DNA of 64,000 nt, from the NCBI RefSeq assembly GCF_008386695.1, contig NZ_VUOC01000004.1, positions 3,386,576-3,450,575 of the forward strand, read 5' to 3'. The DNA comes from Chitinophaga agrisoli (GTDB lineage Bacteria; Bacteroidota; Bacteroidia; Chitinophagales; Chitinophagaceae). Position numbers and translations under genes: made by a program. Shown here piece by piece: positions 53,963 to 62,791 of the stretch. Every line of letters begins with the position of its first letter. Within the stretch, counting starts at the first letter, position 1. The notes below the pieces were generated by a model. The model searched no databases. It worked only from the letters and a program-made list of their open reading frames with translations, and was not told the DNA's origin.

Positions 53963-54928
53963 ATGGTTACACAAGCATACAGCAATCGTATCACGCAACT
54001 CTTTCATACGCAATATCCTATTATACAGGCCGGCATGATCTGGGCCAGCGGCTGGCGTTTAGCCAGTGCGGTAAGTAATGCCGGAGGCCTGGGCCTTATT
54101 GGCGCAGGCAGTATGTACCCCGCGGTGCTGCAGGAGCATATCCGTAAATGTAAGGCTGCTACCAGCCAACCCTTTGGCGTAAACGTGCCGCTGTTGTACC
54201 CTGATATAGATCAGCTGATCCGCATTATTATAGAAGAAGGCGTAAAGATCGTATTTACCAGCGCCGGCAATCCCAAAACCTGGACGCCTACCCTTAAAGC
54301 AGCAGGCATAACCGTAGTGCATGTAGTATCCAGTTCTGCTTTTGCCCTTAAAAGCGAGGCCGCCGGTGTAGATGCCGTGGTAGCAGAAGGTTTTGAGGCC
54401 GGTGGGCATAACGGGCGGGAGGAGACCACCACTATGGTGCTGATACCAGCCGTATGCGCGCAGGTAAAGATACCGGTGATAGCCGCAGGCGGTATTGGCT
54501 CCGGAAAGGCCATGGCAGCGGCTTTTGCCCTGGGCGCAGAAGGCGTGCAGTGCGGCAGCCGTTTTGTAGCTACGCCGGAAGCCTCTTCCCATGAGCATTT
54601 TAAACAAGCCATCCTGCACGCAGGCGAAGGCGATACCATATTATCCCTTAAGAAAGTAACTCCTGTACGCCTGATCAAAAACCAATTCTATGACAGCATA
54701 AAAGCAGCGGAAGACCGCGGCGCCAACGCAGAAGAATTAAAACAACTGCTGGGCCGGAGCCGCGCCAAGAAAGGTATGTTCGAAGGACAGCTGGAAGAAG
54801 GCGAACTGGAAATAGGCCAGGTAAGCGCGCTGATAAATAACATCCAACCGGCTGCAGATGTAGTAGCAGAAATATGGAACGAGTTTAGGGAAACATGCCG
54901 GAGGCTAGCTGTTAATGGCGCTATCTAA
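53963..54928 (+). CDS. Nitronate monooxygenase / FabK-type flavin TIM-barrel protein
   Basis: A 321-residue FMN-dependent TIM-barrel enzyme. Motifs: PIIQAGMIWASGWRLASAVS, GGLGLIGAGSMYPAVLQEHI, VKIVFTSAGNPKTWTPTL, VDAVVAEGFEAGGHNGREET (the GGHxG segment of both nitronate monooxygenase and enoyl-ACP reductase II), PVIAAGGIGSGKAMAAAFAL and GVQCGSRFVATPEASSHEHF. The family covers nitronate detoxification and FabK fatty acid synthesis; the sequence does not decide between them. Its stop overlaps that of the convergent ABC permease gene by 8 bases. It starts 33 bases after the nucleotidyltransferase gene. Confidence 0.88.
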   Translation: MVTQAYSNRITQLFHTQYPIIQAGMIWASGWRLASAVSNAGGLGLIGAGSMYPAVLQEHIRKCKAATSQPFGVNVPLLYPDIDQLIRIIIEEGVKIVFTSAGNPKTWTPTLKAAGITVVHVVSSSAFALKSEAAGVDAVVAEGFEAGGHNGREETTTMVLIPAVCAQVKIPVIAAGGIGSGKAMAAAFALGAEGVQCGSRFVATPEASSHEHFKQAILHAGEGDTILSLKKVTPVRLIKNQFYDSIKAAEDRGANAEELKQLLGRSRAKKGMFEGQLEEGELEIGQVSALINNIQPAADVVAEIWNEFRETCRRLAVNGAI

Positions 54929-56225
54929 ATATCCACTTCGCGGCCTCTTTCAATGAGATCTTTTTCCCATACATCAATATACCCGTACGGTATATTTTCC
55001 CGGCCGCCCAGGTAGTAAATAAAAAGCCTGCTATCAGGCATATAATGGAAAGCCCCAGTTCCCAGTACGCCACGGTGCCGGGCACCCCATAAGGCAAACG
55101 CGCCATCATTACCATAGGAGAAGTAAACGGAATAATGCTGCCCCATACCGCCAGCGCGCTGTTAGGGTTTTGCACAGCGGAGATCATGATCATAATACCA
55201 ATGATCACCGGCAGGGTAATAGGAAAAGTAAGCGCCTGCACATCATTGGGATCTTCATTTACCAGGCTGCCCACCGCGGCAAACAGGGATGAGTAGAACA
55301 GGTAACCACCCAGGAAATAGAACAGGAAACAGCTCACCAGCAAGCCCCAGTTAATGCTGCCCGTTACATAGTTAAGCTTTTCCATCGCTTCTACCATAGC
55401 GGCATTGCTGGTATTCTGCGCAGCTGCGCCGTGATTGAGCGCCTGCACGCTGTCCGGCGAAAGGAAGAGGGGCAACAGCAATTGTATACCCACGAGCAAT
55501 ACCGCCCAGATAAGGAACTGCAACAGGCCTACGCCGGCAATGCCTACGATCTTACCCATCATCAGCTGGAAAGGTTTTACGCTCGAGATCATCACTTCCG
55601 CTATACGGCTTACTTTCTCTTCCATTACGCCACGCATCACGGACATACCAAATACCATCAGGATAATATAGATGATAAACCCGCTGCTGTAGCCTACTGC
55701 ATAGGCAACGGTAGAGCTCCCCTTCTTCTCATCTTCGCCACTGCGGAAATCAATATCTATATTGCTTTTGGCTTCTTCCAGCTTTTGCCGGTCAATACCC
55801 GCTTGCTCCAGCCGTTTCTTTTCTATGATATCGTTCACCTGCCGGTTAAGGTTGCTTTCCAGTGTCATGCTGGCGCGGCCTTTACTGTAATAGGCAATGC
55901 CGGTAGGGCGGTTTAGATCCAGCTCCGGTATATACAGCACTCCGTCATAACCGTAAGTGTCGTAGGTATGTTTGAATGTATCAATATCTACAAGGGTGAG
56001 CGGTTTAAAGTAGATGCCCTTTGCATCCGGCATATTACCGGTGAAGAGCTTACTTTCATCTATCACGGCAATACGTTTGTTATCATCTCCCTTAACGGCG
56101 ATGAGTACCGGTATGATGACCACGCCGGCAAAGAATACAGGAATCAGGAACGTTAGCAGCAGAAAGCTTCTTTTGCGTACGCGGGTATAGAATTCCCTTT
56201 TTATGATGAGCCATATCTTATGCAT
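54921..56225 (-). CDS. ABC-2 type transporter permease (NatB-like)
   Basis: A 434-residue membrane protein. The start at 56225 ([20 protein letters not shown]) was chosen; the frame is open further upstream but that part overlaps the ATPase gene. One N-terminal helix (FLLLTFLIPVFFAGVVIIPV), a large extracytoplasmic domain (about 50-190), then five or so C-terminal helices (SGFIIYIILMVFGMSVMRGV, IVGIAGVGLLQFLIWAVLLV, LLVSCFLFYFLGGYLFYSSL, LPVIIGIMIMISAVQN, LGLSIICLIAGFLFTTW). The motif MRGVMEEKVSRIAEVMISSVKP is typical of the NatB/ABC-2 group, exporters of ions, drugs or other molecules. It overlaps the ATPase gene by 8 bases and the nitronate monooxygenase-like gene by 8. Confidence 0.9.
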   Translation of the reverse strand: MHKIWLIIKREFYTRVRKRSFLLLTFLIPVFFAGVVIIPVLIAVKGDDNKRIAVIDESKLFTGNMPDAKGIYFKPLTLVDIDTFKHTYDTYGYDGVLYIPELDLNRPTGIAYYSKGRASMTLESNLNRQVNDIIEKKRLEQAGIDRQKLEEAKSNIDIDFRSGEDEKKGSSTVAYAVGYSSGFIIYIILMVFGMSVMRGVMEEKVSRIAEVMISSVKPFQLMMGKIVGIAGVGLLQFLIWAVLLVGIQLLLPLFLSPDSVQALNHGAAAQNTSNAAMVEAMEKLNYVTGSINWGLLVSCFLFYFLGGYLFYSSLFAAVGSLVNEDPNDVQALTFPITLPVIIGIMIMISAVQNPNSALAVWGSIIPFTSPMVMMARLPYGVPGTVAYWELGLSIICLIAGFLFTTWAAGKIYRTGILMYGKKISLKEAAKWIFR

Positions 56226-57135
56226 CTTGCGTAGTTTTCTGTACCTGGGTAATGAATATTTCGTTGAGGGTGGGCAGGATCTCTTCAAAAGAGGTGACCG
56301 GTATCTCCTGGCGGATGAAGTGCAGGAGTATATCGTTGGTGGTGCTGTCCTCATTCAGCTTTACGATATAGGCATGGTCGTGCTGCTCCACAATAGTAAA
56401 ATGGTAAGTGGCCATCTGGGCAAAATTGGGAATAGCCCCCACGCCTATGCGGAAGAGATGCTGTTTGAATGTTTGGCGGATCTCCCTTACCGGGCCATCC
56501 AGCAGCTTTTCTCCTTTATTTACCAGGATAATGCGGTCGCAGATCTCCTCTACCTGCTCCATACGGTGGGTGCTGAAGATGATGGTGGTGCCTGTACGGC
56601 TCATCTCAAAGATCTCCTGTTTGATCAGGTTGGCGTTCAGCGGGTCCAGGCCGGAGAAGGGCTCATCCAGTATAAGCAGGGAAGGCTGGTGCAGGATGGT
56701 GGAGATGAACTGTACTTTTTGCTGCATGCCTTTACTCAGCTCCTCCACTTTTTTGTTCCACCAGCCGTTCATATCAAACTTATTGAACCAGTGTTTCACT
56801 TTCTCCTTTGCCTCTTTTTCAGACAGGCCTTTTAGCTGCGCCAGGTACAAGGCCTGTTCCCCTACCCGCATTTTCTTGTACAGGCCTCTTTCTTCCGGCA
56901 TGTACCCAATGGCGTGTACGTCCTGCTCCGGGTTAAAGGGACGGTCTTTGAACAGGATCTGTCCTTCATCCGGGTAAAAAATGCCCGTGATCATGCGTAG
57001 CAGCGTGGTTTTGCCCGCGCCGTTAGGCCCTAGCAGCCCAAAAATGCTGCCCTGCGGGATGACGAAACTAATGTCATCCACCGCTTTATGGGTGGCATAG
57101 TATTTTTTCAGGTGTTTAACCTCCAGTAAATTCAT
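56218..57135 (-). CDS. ABC transporter ATP-binding protein (NatA-like)
   Basis: A 305-residue ATPase. All key motifs are intact: Walker [17 protein letters not shown] (about residue 35-47), signature [18 protein letters not shown], Walker [21 protein letters not shown] and the switch His in [18 protein letters not shown]. The C-terminal domain (about 220-305) is the DUF4162-like extension of this subfamily. It energises the permease encoded directly downstream, whose start overlaps this stop by 8 bases. The substrate exported is unknown. Confidence 0.95.
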   Translation of the reverse strand: MNLLEVKHLKKYYATHKAVDDISFVIPQGSIFGLLGPNGAGKTTLLRMITGIFYPDEGQILFKDRPFNPEQDVHAIGYMPEERGLYKKMRVGEQALYLAQLKGLSEKEAKEKVKHWFNKFDMNGWWNKKVEELSKGMQQKVQFISTILHQPSLLILDEPFSGLDPLNANLIKQEIFEMSRTGTTIIFSTHRMEQVEEICDRIILVNKGEKLLDGPVREIRQTFKQHLFRIGVGAIPNFAQMATYHFTIVEQHDHAYIVKLNEDSTTNDILLHFIRQEIPVTSFEEILPTLNEIFITQVQKTTQDA

Positions 57136-57173
57136 ACCAATGAATGTAGAATATTAATAGAAGATTTACAATC

Positions 57174-58040
57174 TTATTCCATGACAGGCTTTACGGTGTA
57201 TCCGCCGGCCCTTAACAGGCGGATCACGCCTTTCTCTCCCGCCAGGTGCCCGGCGCCTACAGCAAAGAAAGTGCTGCCGGCTTTCATGATAGCGGGCATA
57301 CGTTGTACCCAGTTGGCATTCCGTACCTCCAGCAGCCAGTAGCGGCTCTGCTCATCCATGCTTTTATCCGCTGTCATCATCTTATACATTGCTTCCACAT
57401 CTTCCGCTTTGTAGTATTGGACAGACAACAACGTTTCCTTTTTCATATCATCAAAACCGGTCAGCTGCTGCAATACATATTCATCTGTAAAGGCCTTATT
57501 GAAGTAGTCCGCTTCTTCTTCCATGGTTTCCAGCCCGCTAAGGGTGATGTGCCGGCTGTCTGCCATGTTCTTAAACTCCTCTTCGTAAGAGCGGGTGCTA
57601 TCACAGCTAAATGCTTTCTGCGCCATCAGGGCAGCTAATACAGACAAGCGGAAATTATCAAACGGTTTTAAGGGAACGCCTGCCTGCTTTTGCAGTAATG
57701 AGTCCAGCCAGGCATAACGCTCCGGTGAGAGACGTACGCTCTGCGGCGTATCTGACAGCATCTTCTGCTGCAGTACCACCAGCTCATTGGGGTCGAACAT
57801 GTTTACCTCCAGCACCAGTTTGCCGGTGCTGGCAAAAACCCGCCGGGTTTTGTCAGATACGGCAAAATCGCCGGGGCACATGAGGTGCATGGTACCATAT
57901 ATATAGGAGGGCTGTTGCAGGCCATTGCCGCTTATCTCCCAAAGCAGTGATCTTTCCAGGGGACGCTGGGCGGCAGCGGTGGGCGCGCACGCGAAGATAG
58001 CCGCCAGCAGGGCTGACAGGGAGTACATCAAATTACGCAT
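57174..58040 (-). CDS. TraB/GumN-family protein, exported
   Basis: A 288-residue protein. The start at 58040 (MRNLMYSLSALLAAIFACAP) opens on a signal peptide; a start at 58064 would place extra charge in front. Family signatures: SLLWEISGNGLQQPSYIYGT then GTMHLMCPGDFAV near the start, and NAKW-like VRNANWVQRMPAIMKAGSTF with FFAVGAGHLAGEKGVIRLL and RAGGYTVKPV at the end. The family may be metal-dependent peptidases (Tiki-like fold) but bacterial roles are unproved. It lies 38 bases before the ABC ATPase on the same strand. Confidence 0.9.
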   Translation of the reverse strand: MRNLMYSLSALLAAIFACAPTAAAQRPLERSLLWEISGNGLQQPSYIYGTMHLMCPGDFAVSDKTRRVFASTGKLVLEVNMFDPNELVVLQQKMLSDTPQSVRLSPERYAWLDSLLQKQAGVPLKPFDNFRLSVLAALMAQKAFSCDSTRSYEEEFKNMADSRHITLSGLETMEEEADYFNKAFTDEYVLQQLTGFDDMKKETLLSVQYYKAEDVEAMYKMMTADKSMDEQSRYWLLEVRNANWVQRMPAIMKAGSTFFAVGAGHLAGEKGVIRLLRAGGYTVKPVME

Positions 58041-58072
58041 AGTGTTGGGATTCTTTATTGGCAAAGTAGCTG

Positions 58073-59632
58073 TTATTGTTTTGTTTGTATGATGGCGTCT
58101 ACCACCCGTTCTCCATCCATGGCAGCAGATACAATACCGCCGGCATAACCCGCGCCTTCTCCACAGGGGTACAATCCCTTTATCTGCGGGTGCATCAGGG
58201 TGTCGTTATCCCTGGGTATGCGCACCGGGGATGAGGTACGTGATTCTGTGGCCACCAGGATGGCTTCATTCGTATAATATCCTCTCATCTTACGGCCAAA
58301 GGCTTTGAAGGCCTGCGCCAAACGCGTGTATACGGCAGCTGGCAATACCGTACGGAGATCTGCGCTTTTTACGCCAGGCACGTAGGAGCAATCTGGCAGT
58401 GTGGCAGACAGTTTCCCGTTTACGAAGTCCGTCATACGCTGCGCCGGCGCCACAAACTGGCCGCCGCCTGCCTGGTAAGCCTGCTGCTCTACCATCTGCT
58501 GATAATACATAGCCGCTAGCGGCCCCTTATGGGCGAAGGGCGCAAAGTCTGTTTCGTCTACGGTTACGACCATACCGGAATTGGCAAACGGGTTATTGCG
58601 TTTAGAGGGCGACCATCCGTTCACTACTAACTCGCCAGGATTGGTAGCGGCGGGTGCAATAATGCCACCCGGGCACATACAGAACGAAAATACGCCTCTT
58701 CCCTGCACCTGCTCTACCAGGCTATAACTGGCGGGGGGCAAATATTCGCTTCTTACCGGGTTATGATACTGCGCACTGTCTATAAGCGACTGCGGATGTT
58801 CTGCGCGCACGCCCAGCGCAAAAGGTTTGGCTTCGATAAGGATCTGTTGCTGGTGCAGCATTTCAAAGATATCGCGGGCAGAGTGGCCGGTAGCCAGTAT
58901 TACATGCTGCGCATCAAAGCTGTTGCCGGCGGCTGTTTGCACGCCGGTCACCTCACTGTTGCGCAGGCGCAGGGCAGTTACCTTTTCATTGAAATGCACT
59001 TCTCCGCCGCTGTTGATGATCTGCCCGCGCATAGCGGTAATGATATGCGGCAGCTTATTGGTGCCAATATGCGGATGCGCTTCGTATGCTATTTTTTCCG
59101 GTGCGCCAAAATGAACAAAAATGCCCAATATGCGGTTTACATCTCCACGTTTTGTAGAACGTGTATACAACTTACCATCTGAGTAAGTGCCGGCGCCGCC
59201 TTCTCCAAAACAGTAATTGGACTCCGGGTTCACTTCACCGTTCTTATTGAGCGCAGCCAGGTCGCGGCGGCGTGTGCGCACATCAGGCCCGCGCTCCAGT
59301 ACTACCGGTTTTATACCTGCCTCTATACAACGTAATGCCGCAAACAACCCTGCGGAACCGGCGCCTACGATCACCACCCGCGGCGCATCCGGTGGCAGCG
59401 TATCATATATTGGTATGAAGGTATTCCGTTCCTGGAATGGCTCATTCACAAACGCCTGTATGGTAAGAAGGAAGTATATATTACGGGAACGCGCGTCTAT
59501 AGAGCGCTTTAATATATTATATCCGGTAATGGACTTTGCCGGTATGCTCAGGGCAGCGGCTATATGACCAATAATGGTGATATCTGAAGCCGCTTCCTGC
59601 GGGGATAGTTTAAGAGAGAGCTGTTGTATCAT
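58073..59632 (-). CDS. COG2509-type FAD-dependent oxidoreductase
   Basis: A 519-residue cytoplasmic flavoprotein. After an 80-residue N-terminal domain (ITGYNILKRSIDARSRNIYF) comes the FAD-binding glycine motif VVIVGAGSAGLFAALRCIEA (about residue 86), VLERGPDVRTRRRDL, SNYCFGEGGAGTYSDGKLYT, AQHVILATGHSARDIFEMLH and the closing IKGLYPCGEGAGYAGGIVSA. This pattern belongs to a widespread uncharacterised dehydrogenase family. Its N-terminal domain distinguishes it from simple amine oxidases. No substrate is known. Confidence 0.9.
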   Translation of the reverse strand: MIQQLSLKLSPQEAASDITIIGHIAAALSIPAKSITGYNILKRSIDARSRNIYFLLTIQAFVNEPFQERNTFIPIYDTLPPDAPRVVIVGAGSAGLFAALRCIEAGIKPVVLERGPDVRTRRRDLAALNKNGEVNPESNYCFGEGGAGTYSDGKLYTRSTKRGDVNRILGIFVHFGAPEKIAYEAHPHIGTNKLPHIITAMRGQIINSGGEVHFNEKVTALRLRNSEVTGVQTAAGNSFDAQHVILATGHSARDIFEMLHQQQILIEAKPFALGVRAEHPQSLIDSAQYHNPVRSEYLPPASYSLVEQVQGRGVFSFCMCPGGIIAPAATNPGELVVNGWSPSKRNNPFANSGMVVTVDETDFAPFAHKGPLAAMYYQQMVEQQAYQAGGGQFVAPAQRMTDFVNGKLSATLPDCSYVPGVKSADLRTVLPAAVYTRLAQAFKAFGRKMRGYYTNEAILVATESRTSSPVRIPRDNDTLMHPQIKGLYPCGEGAGYAGGIVSAAMDGERVVDAIIQTKQ

Positions 59633-59670
59633 GCAGGTTAGGTATTTATCCTAAAAAATGCAATTGAGTG

Positions 59671-59714
59671 AAAACTGAAAGGTGAATAGCGAAACCTCCG
59701 CTATTCACCTTTCA
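59671..59714 (-). terminator. Rho-independent terminator after DUF3127 gene
   Basis: A perfect 16 bp stem (TGAAAGGTGAATAGCG / CGCTATTCACCTTTCA) with a 7-base loop. On the minus strand it is followed by GTTTTC. It lies 19 bases past the DUF3127 stop. Confidence 0.78.
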
Positions 59715-59733
59715 TATCTTTTATCCGGTTTGC

Positions 59734-60132
59734 TTAGAACGGAAGATCGTCTGTATCCTGCGCACCACCACCCTGCGAAGCAGGTACTTCCTGAGAGGTG
59801 TTGTAGTTAGGCATGCGGTCAGCTCCGGGAGCTGCGCCAGCTACTACAGATTCCATACGCCAGGCGTCGAGGTTGGTAATGTAGTTTACCTTACCGTCTT
59901 TTTCCCAACGGGTACCTTTAATATTGAAGTATACTTTTACGGTTTCTCCTTCATTAAAACGGTCTACGATATTTGTACGATCCTGTACGCACTGGAACTT
60001 AATATAGTTATTGATAACCCGTCCGTTGATATCATCAGATTTTTCGATAACGAATTCCCTTGTTTTAAAGGTTTCGCTGCGTTGCACCGTATTATACTTC
60101 ACGATCAACTTTCCTATGATTTCAAAACTCAT
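59734..60132 (-). CDS. DUF3127 family, single-strand-binding-like protein
   Basis: A 132-residue protein with an OB-fold-like core (EIIGKLIVKYNTVQRSETFK, REFVIEKSD, YIKFQCVQDRTNIVDRFNEG, VKVYFNIKGTRWEKDGKVNY, NLDAWRME) followed by a Gly/Asn/Ser/Gln-rich tail ending in DTDDLPF. The tail resembles the acidic DDDIPF tip with which SSB recruits replication partners. It is common in Bacteroidota. It lies divergent from dnaA across the putative origin region, which makes a role in DNA replication or repair plausible, though this is inference. Confidence 0.85.
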   Translation of the reverse strand: MSFEIIGKLIVKYNTVQRSETFKTREFVIEKSDDINGRVINNYIKFQCVQDRTNIVDRFNEGETVKVYFNIKGTRWEKDGKVNYITNLDAWRMESVVAGAAPGADRMPNYNTSQEVPASQGGGAQDTDDLPF

Positions 60133-60678
60133 AAAAATATTTTTTTAACTGTTCAGATGCGCCAAAGATAGGTATTTGACTGTATTGTAAGGAAATAAAT
60201 TTTACACAGGCTATGCACGCTGGCGCAGTCATATAATAAATTTGCACGGTATTTGATATAGGGAGGGCGATTTTTTTTAATGCAGATACTAACATAGTTT
60301 TGCACGCTCTAACAAATTTGTTAACGATTAGTGAACATTCAAAACGTACCATATTATTTTATCAGTTCTATATGCAATTCTATGCTAAATGGGTTAATCA
60401 AAATTAGAAGCAACTGTATATCAGACCGCTGTATTTTACCTTTATTACATTAGTGTAAAACGCAATAGAATCAACGCTTAGAGGGACGTGGAGTGGTACA
60501 AAAATAAGTACGGAAAGACTGTCATTACAGGGAGATAAACAAGGGTAGATAAATTTTTTTTTTCAACATTTTCTACAGATATTCGTCGTCCTGTCTGAAA
60601 GTTTTTCAACATCCACCGTTGGGGAATTTTGAATTCGAGAACATCCTTAATTAACAACAAATAATTTTTTTTTGCTCA
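60133..60678. other. Intergenic region before dnaA, candidate oriC part
   Basis: 546 AT-rich bases without a gene. It holds TTTTACACA (60200-60208), an exact TTWTNCACA DnaA-box word; its near inverse AGTGTAAAA (60452-60460); two TTTGCACG words (60241-60248, 60299-60306) plus a related ATGCACG (60213-60219) spaced 29 and 58 bases; and a direct repeat TTTTTCAACAT (60559-60569 and 60602-60612). TAnnTTTG words at 60237-60244 and 60295-60302 may be promoters of dnaA. Origin function is inference. Confidence 0.45.
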
Positions 60679-62112
60679 ATGAATAAAACTTGCGAACAAG
60701 TTTGGGAAAGGTGTCTTAATATAATTAGGGATATTGTGGAATGGCAGCCATTTAAGACCTGGTTTGAACCTATTAAGCCCATCAAACTTGAAAACAATGT
60801 TTTAACGATACAGGTACCGAGCCAATTCTTTTATGAGTATCTGGAAGAACATTATGTAGGATTACTTGGAAAGACGATCAAACGGGAATTAGGTAAAGAA
60901 GCAAGGTTAGAGTACAGGATAGTAGTAGAGAACGGCACACCGCACCAGCATCCCAAAACGGTGAATATGCCAACCCAGTTCACTAAACCCCAGAAAGACA
61001 GTGAGGTAGATTTTCCGTTAACCATACAGAATCCAGTAAAGAATCCTTTTGTTATTCCTGGCATCAAGCGTGTACAGATTGATTCACAATTGAATCCGAA
61101 CTACACTTTTGATTCCTTTATTGAAGGTGATTGTAACCGTGTAGCAAGAAGAGCCGGTAAAACTGTATCCGAGAAACCCGGAGGTACATCCTTTAACCCA
61201 CTGGTGGTATATGGCGGCGTTGGCCTTGGCAAAACGCACCTGGCACAGGCCATCGGTAATGAAGTAAAACGCGTACATCCTAATAAAGCGGTGCTGTATG
61301 TTAGCGCTGAGAAGTTCATCAACCAGTTCATTGATCACTCTAAGAACAGTATTATCAATGACTTTATTCACTTTTATCAGTTAATAGATATACTGATCGT
61401 TGATGATATCCAGTTCTTTGCCCGTGCAGAAAAAACACAAGATGCGTTCTTCGCCATCTTTAACCACCTGCATCAGTCCGGTAAACAGCTGATCCTTACT
61501 TCCGATAAACCGCCCAAAGACCTGGACGGATTACAGGAAAGACTGCTGAGCCGTTTCCGTTGGGGTCTGAGCGCCGACATGCAGATGCCGGACTTTGAGA
61601 CCCGTATGGAGATCCTGGAGATGAAGATGCGTAATGACGGGCTGGAGATGCCAAAGGAAGTGATCAAGTACGTGGCTTATAATATACAGAGCAATGTACG
61701 CGAACTGGAAGGCGCACTGATCTCCCTGCTGGCACAATCTTCCCTGAACCGTAAGGAGATAGACCTGGAACTGGCCAAGCGGGTATTGAAGTCTTTTGTA
61801 AAGACCTCTTCCAAAGAGATCACCATCGAAAGTATTCAGAAGATGGTATGCGAGTATTTTGATGTTCCGTATGACAAGCTGTTGCAGAAGACCCGTAAGC
61901 GTGAGATCGTACAGGCCCGCCAAATTACCATGTACCTGGCTAAATCCTTTACCAAGAACTCATTAAAGACCATCGGCGAACATTTTGGCGGTCGCGATCA
62001 CACCACGGTGATCCATTCCTGCCAAACCGTAAAAGACCTGATGGATACAGATATTACTTTCCGCGACAGTGTAATTGAATTACAACAGAAAGTGCAGTTG
62101 GCAGCCATGTAA
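60679..62112 (+). CDS. dnaA: DnaA, chromosomal replication initiator
   Basis: A 477-residue initiator protein. Domain I (about 1-90, CEQVWERCLNIIRDIVEWQP) mediates self-contact, followed by a variable linker. The AAA+ domain begins at YTFDSFIEGDCNRVARRAGK and has Walker A YGGVGLGKTHLAQAIGNEVK (K185), Walker B IDILIVDDIQFFARAEKTQD and sensor regions (LILTSDKPPKDLDG, LLSRFRWGLSADM). Domain IV ends with the DNA-box-binding motif GGRDHTTVIHSCQTVKDL (about 436-453). It should bind the DnaA-box-like words in the region upstream. Transcribed alone and ended by a strong terminator. Confidence 0.98.
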   Translation: MNKTCEQVWERCLNIIRDIVEWQPFKTWFEPIKPIKLENNVLTIQVPSQFFYEYLEEHYVGLLGKTIKRELGKEARLEYRIVVENGTPHQHPKTVNMPTQFTKPQKDSEVDFPLTIQNPVKNPFVIPGIKRVQIDSQLNPNYTFDSFIEGDCNRVARRAGKTVSEKPGGTSFNPLVVYGGVGLGKTHLAQAIGNEVKRVHPNKAVLYVSAEKFINQFIDHSKNSIINDFIHFYQLIDILIVDDIQFFARAEKTQDAFFAIFNHLHQSGKQLILTSDKPPKDLDGLQERLLSRFRWGLSADMQMPDFETRMEILEMKMRNDGLEMPKEVIKYVAYNIQSNVRELEGALISLLAQSSLNRKEIDLELAKRVLKSFVKTSSKEITIESIQKMVCEYFDVPYDKLLQKTRKREIVQARQITMYLAKSFTKNSLKTIGEHFGGRDHTTVIHSCQTVKDLMDTDITFRDSVIELQQKVQLAAM

Positions 62113-62155
62113 GTAATGGCGCTCCTTGTTGATCAACGACCCTCGAACCTTATTT

Positions 62156-62188
62156 AAAAAAGTCCTGGTATAATACCAGGACTTTTTT
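62156..62188 (+). terminator. dnaA: Rho-independent terminator after dnaA
   Basis: A perfect stem AAAAAGTCCTGGTA / TACCAGGACTTTTT with a TAA loop followed by TTT, 44 bases past the dnaA stop. Confidence 0.9.
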
Positions 62189-62223
62189 TGTGCTATACCA
62201 TTAGGTGATAGCGATATTCCCCC

Positions 62224-62658
62224 GCCAACTTTATTTATTACTTGAAGTGGGTACGTTATATATTATTGCCTCCATCGTCTGTATACCGCAGCTGTTGTAT
62301 CCTATATATTATTACCTGCAGTATTAACCTACCTGCAGCTATTGTACCCTATGCATTTTTACGATCAATAGTAATTAGCTTCTGTTGTTATATTCTACAT
62401 ATTATTACTATCAATACTTGTTAACTGCTATTGCTATACCCTATATATCTATACGAGTTTACCTGCAGACATGGTATCTCATATATTATACCATCAATAT
62501 TTAATCCACCTGCAGGGGTTACTCATGCATAATTTATCTCAGTATTCATTGCATTTGCGGTTGTTGAACTATGTATTTTGTTAATGATTTGTTATTCACG
62601 GACCGAAGATATTAACCTGTATACTTTACAAGCGCCGGCTTTAATTATTACTTGAAGT
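62224..62658. repeat. 25-base direct repeats flanking the tandem array
   Basis: The words at 62224-62248 and 62634-62658 agree in 22 of 25 positions and share TTATTACTTGAAGT at their end. They bracket the tandem array, 410 bases apart, as if the segment had been inserted or duplicated. Confidence 0.6.
62243..62530. repeat. Degenerate tandem array, period about 40-47 bases
   Basis: Six or seven imperfect units begin near 62243, 62288, 62335, 62378, 62425, 62465 and 62512. Shared elements are a TATCCTATATATTATTA-like core, ATCAATA, and ACCTGCAG at unit ends (four ACCTGCAG words). The units differ too much for a CRISPR array. Confidence 0.65.
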
Positions 62659-62791
62659 ATCAGATTACGGATCACTAACCTCATCATTTGTCCGGCTCAT
62701 CAAAGCAGCATCTTATAACCACATATTAGCCGCATAACGAACGCGACTATAGACGATCTCATAAAATTCCGTAATAATAAATCTTTCAGCC

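Noticed and set aside
54921-54928. 8-base overlap of the convergent nitronate monooxygenase-like and permease genes
   Set aside because: Short convergent overlaps are common in compact bacterial genomes and need no special explanation.
62242-62424. A 60-codon plus-strand frame inside the tandem array
   Set aside because: It only reads through AT-rich repeat units and has no protein-like features.
62243-62530. Tandem units after dnaA as a CRISPR array
   Set aside because: The units vary in length and sequence, there are no constant repeats separated by unique spacers, and no cas gene is near.
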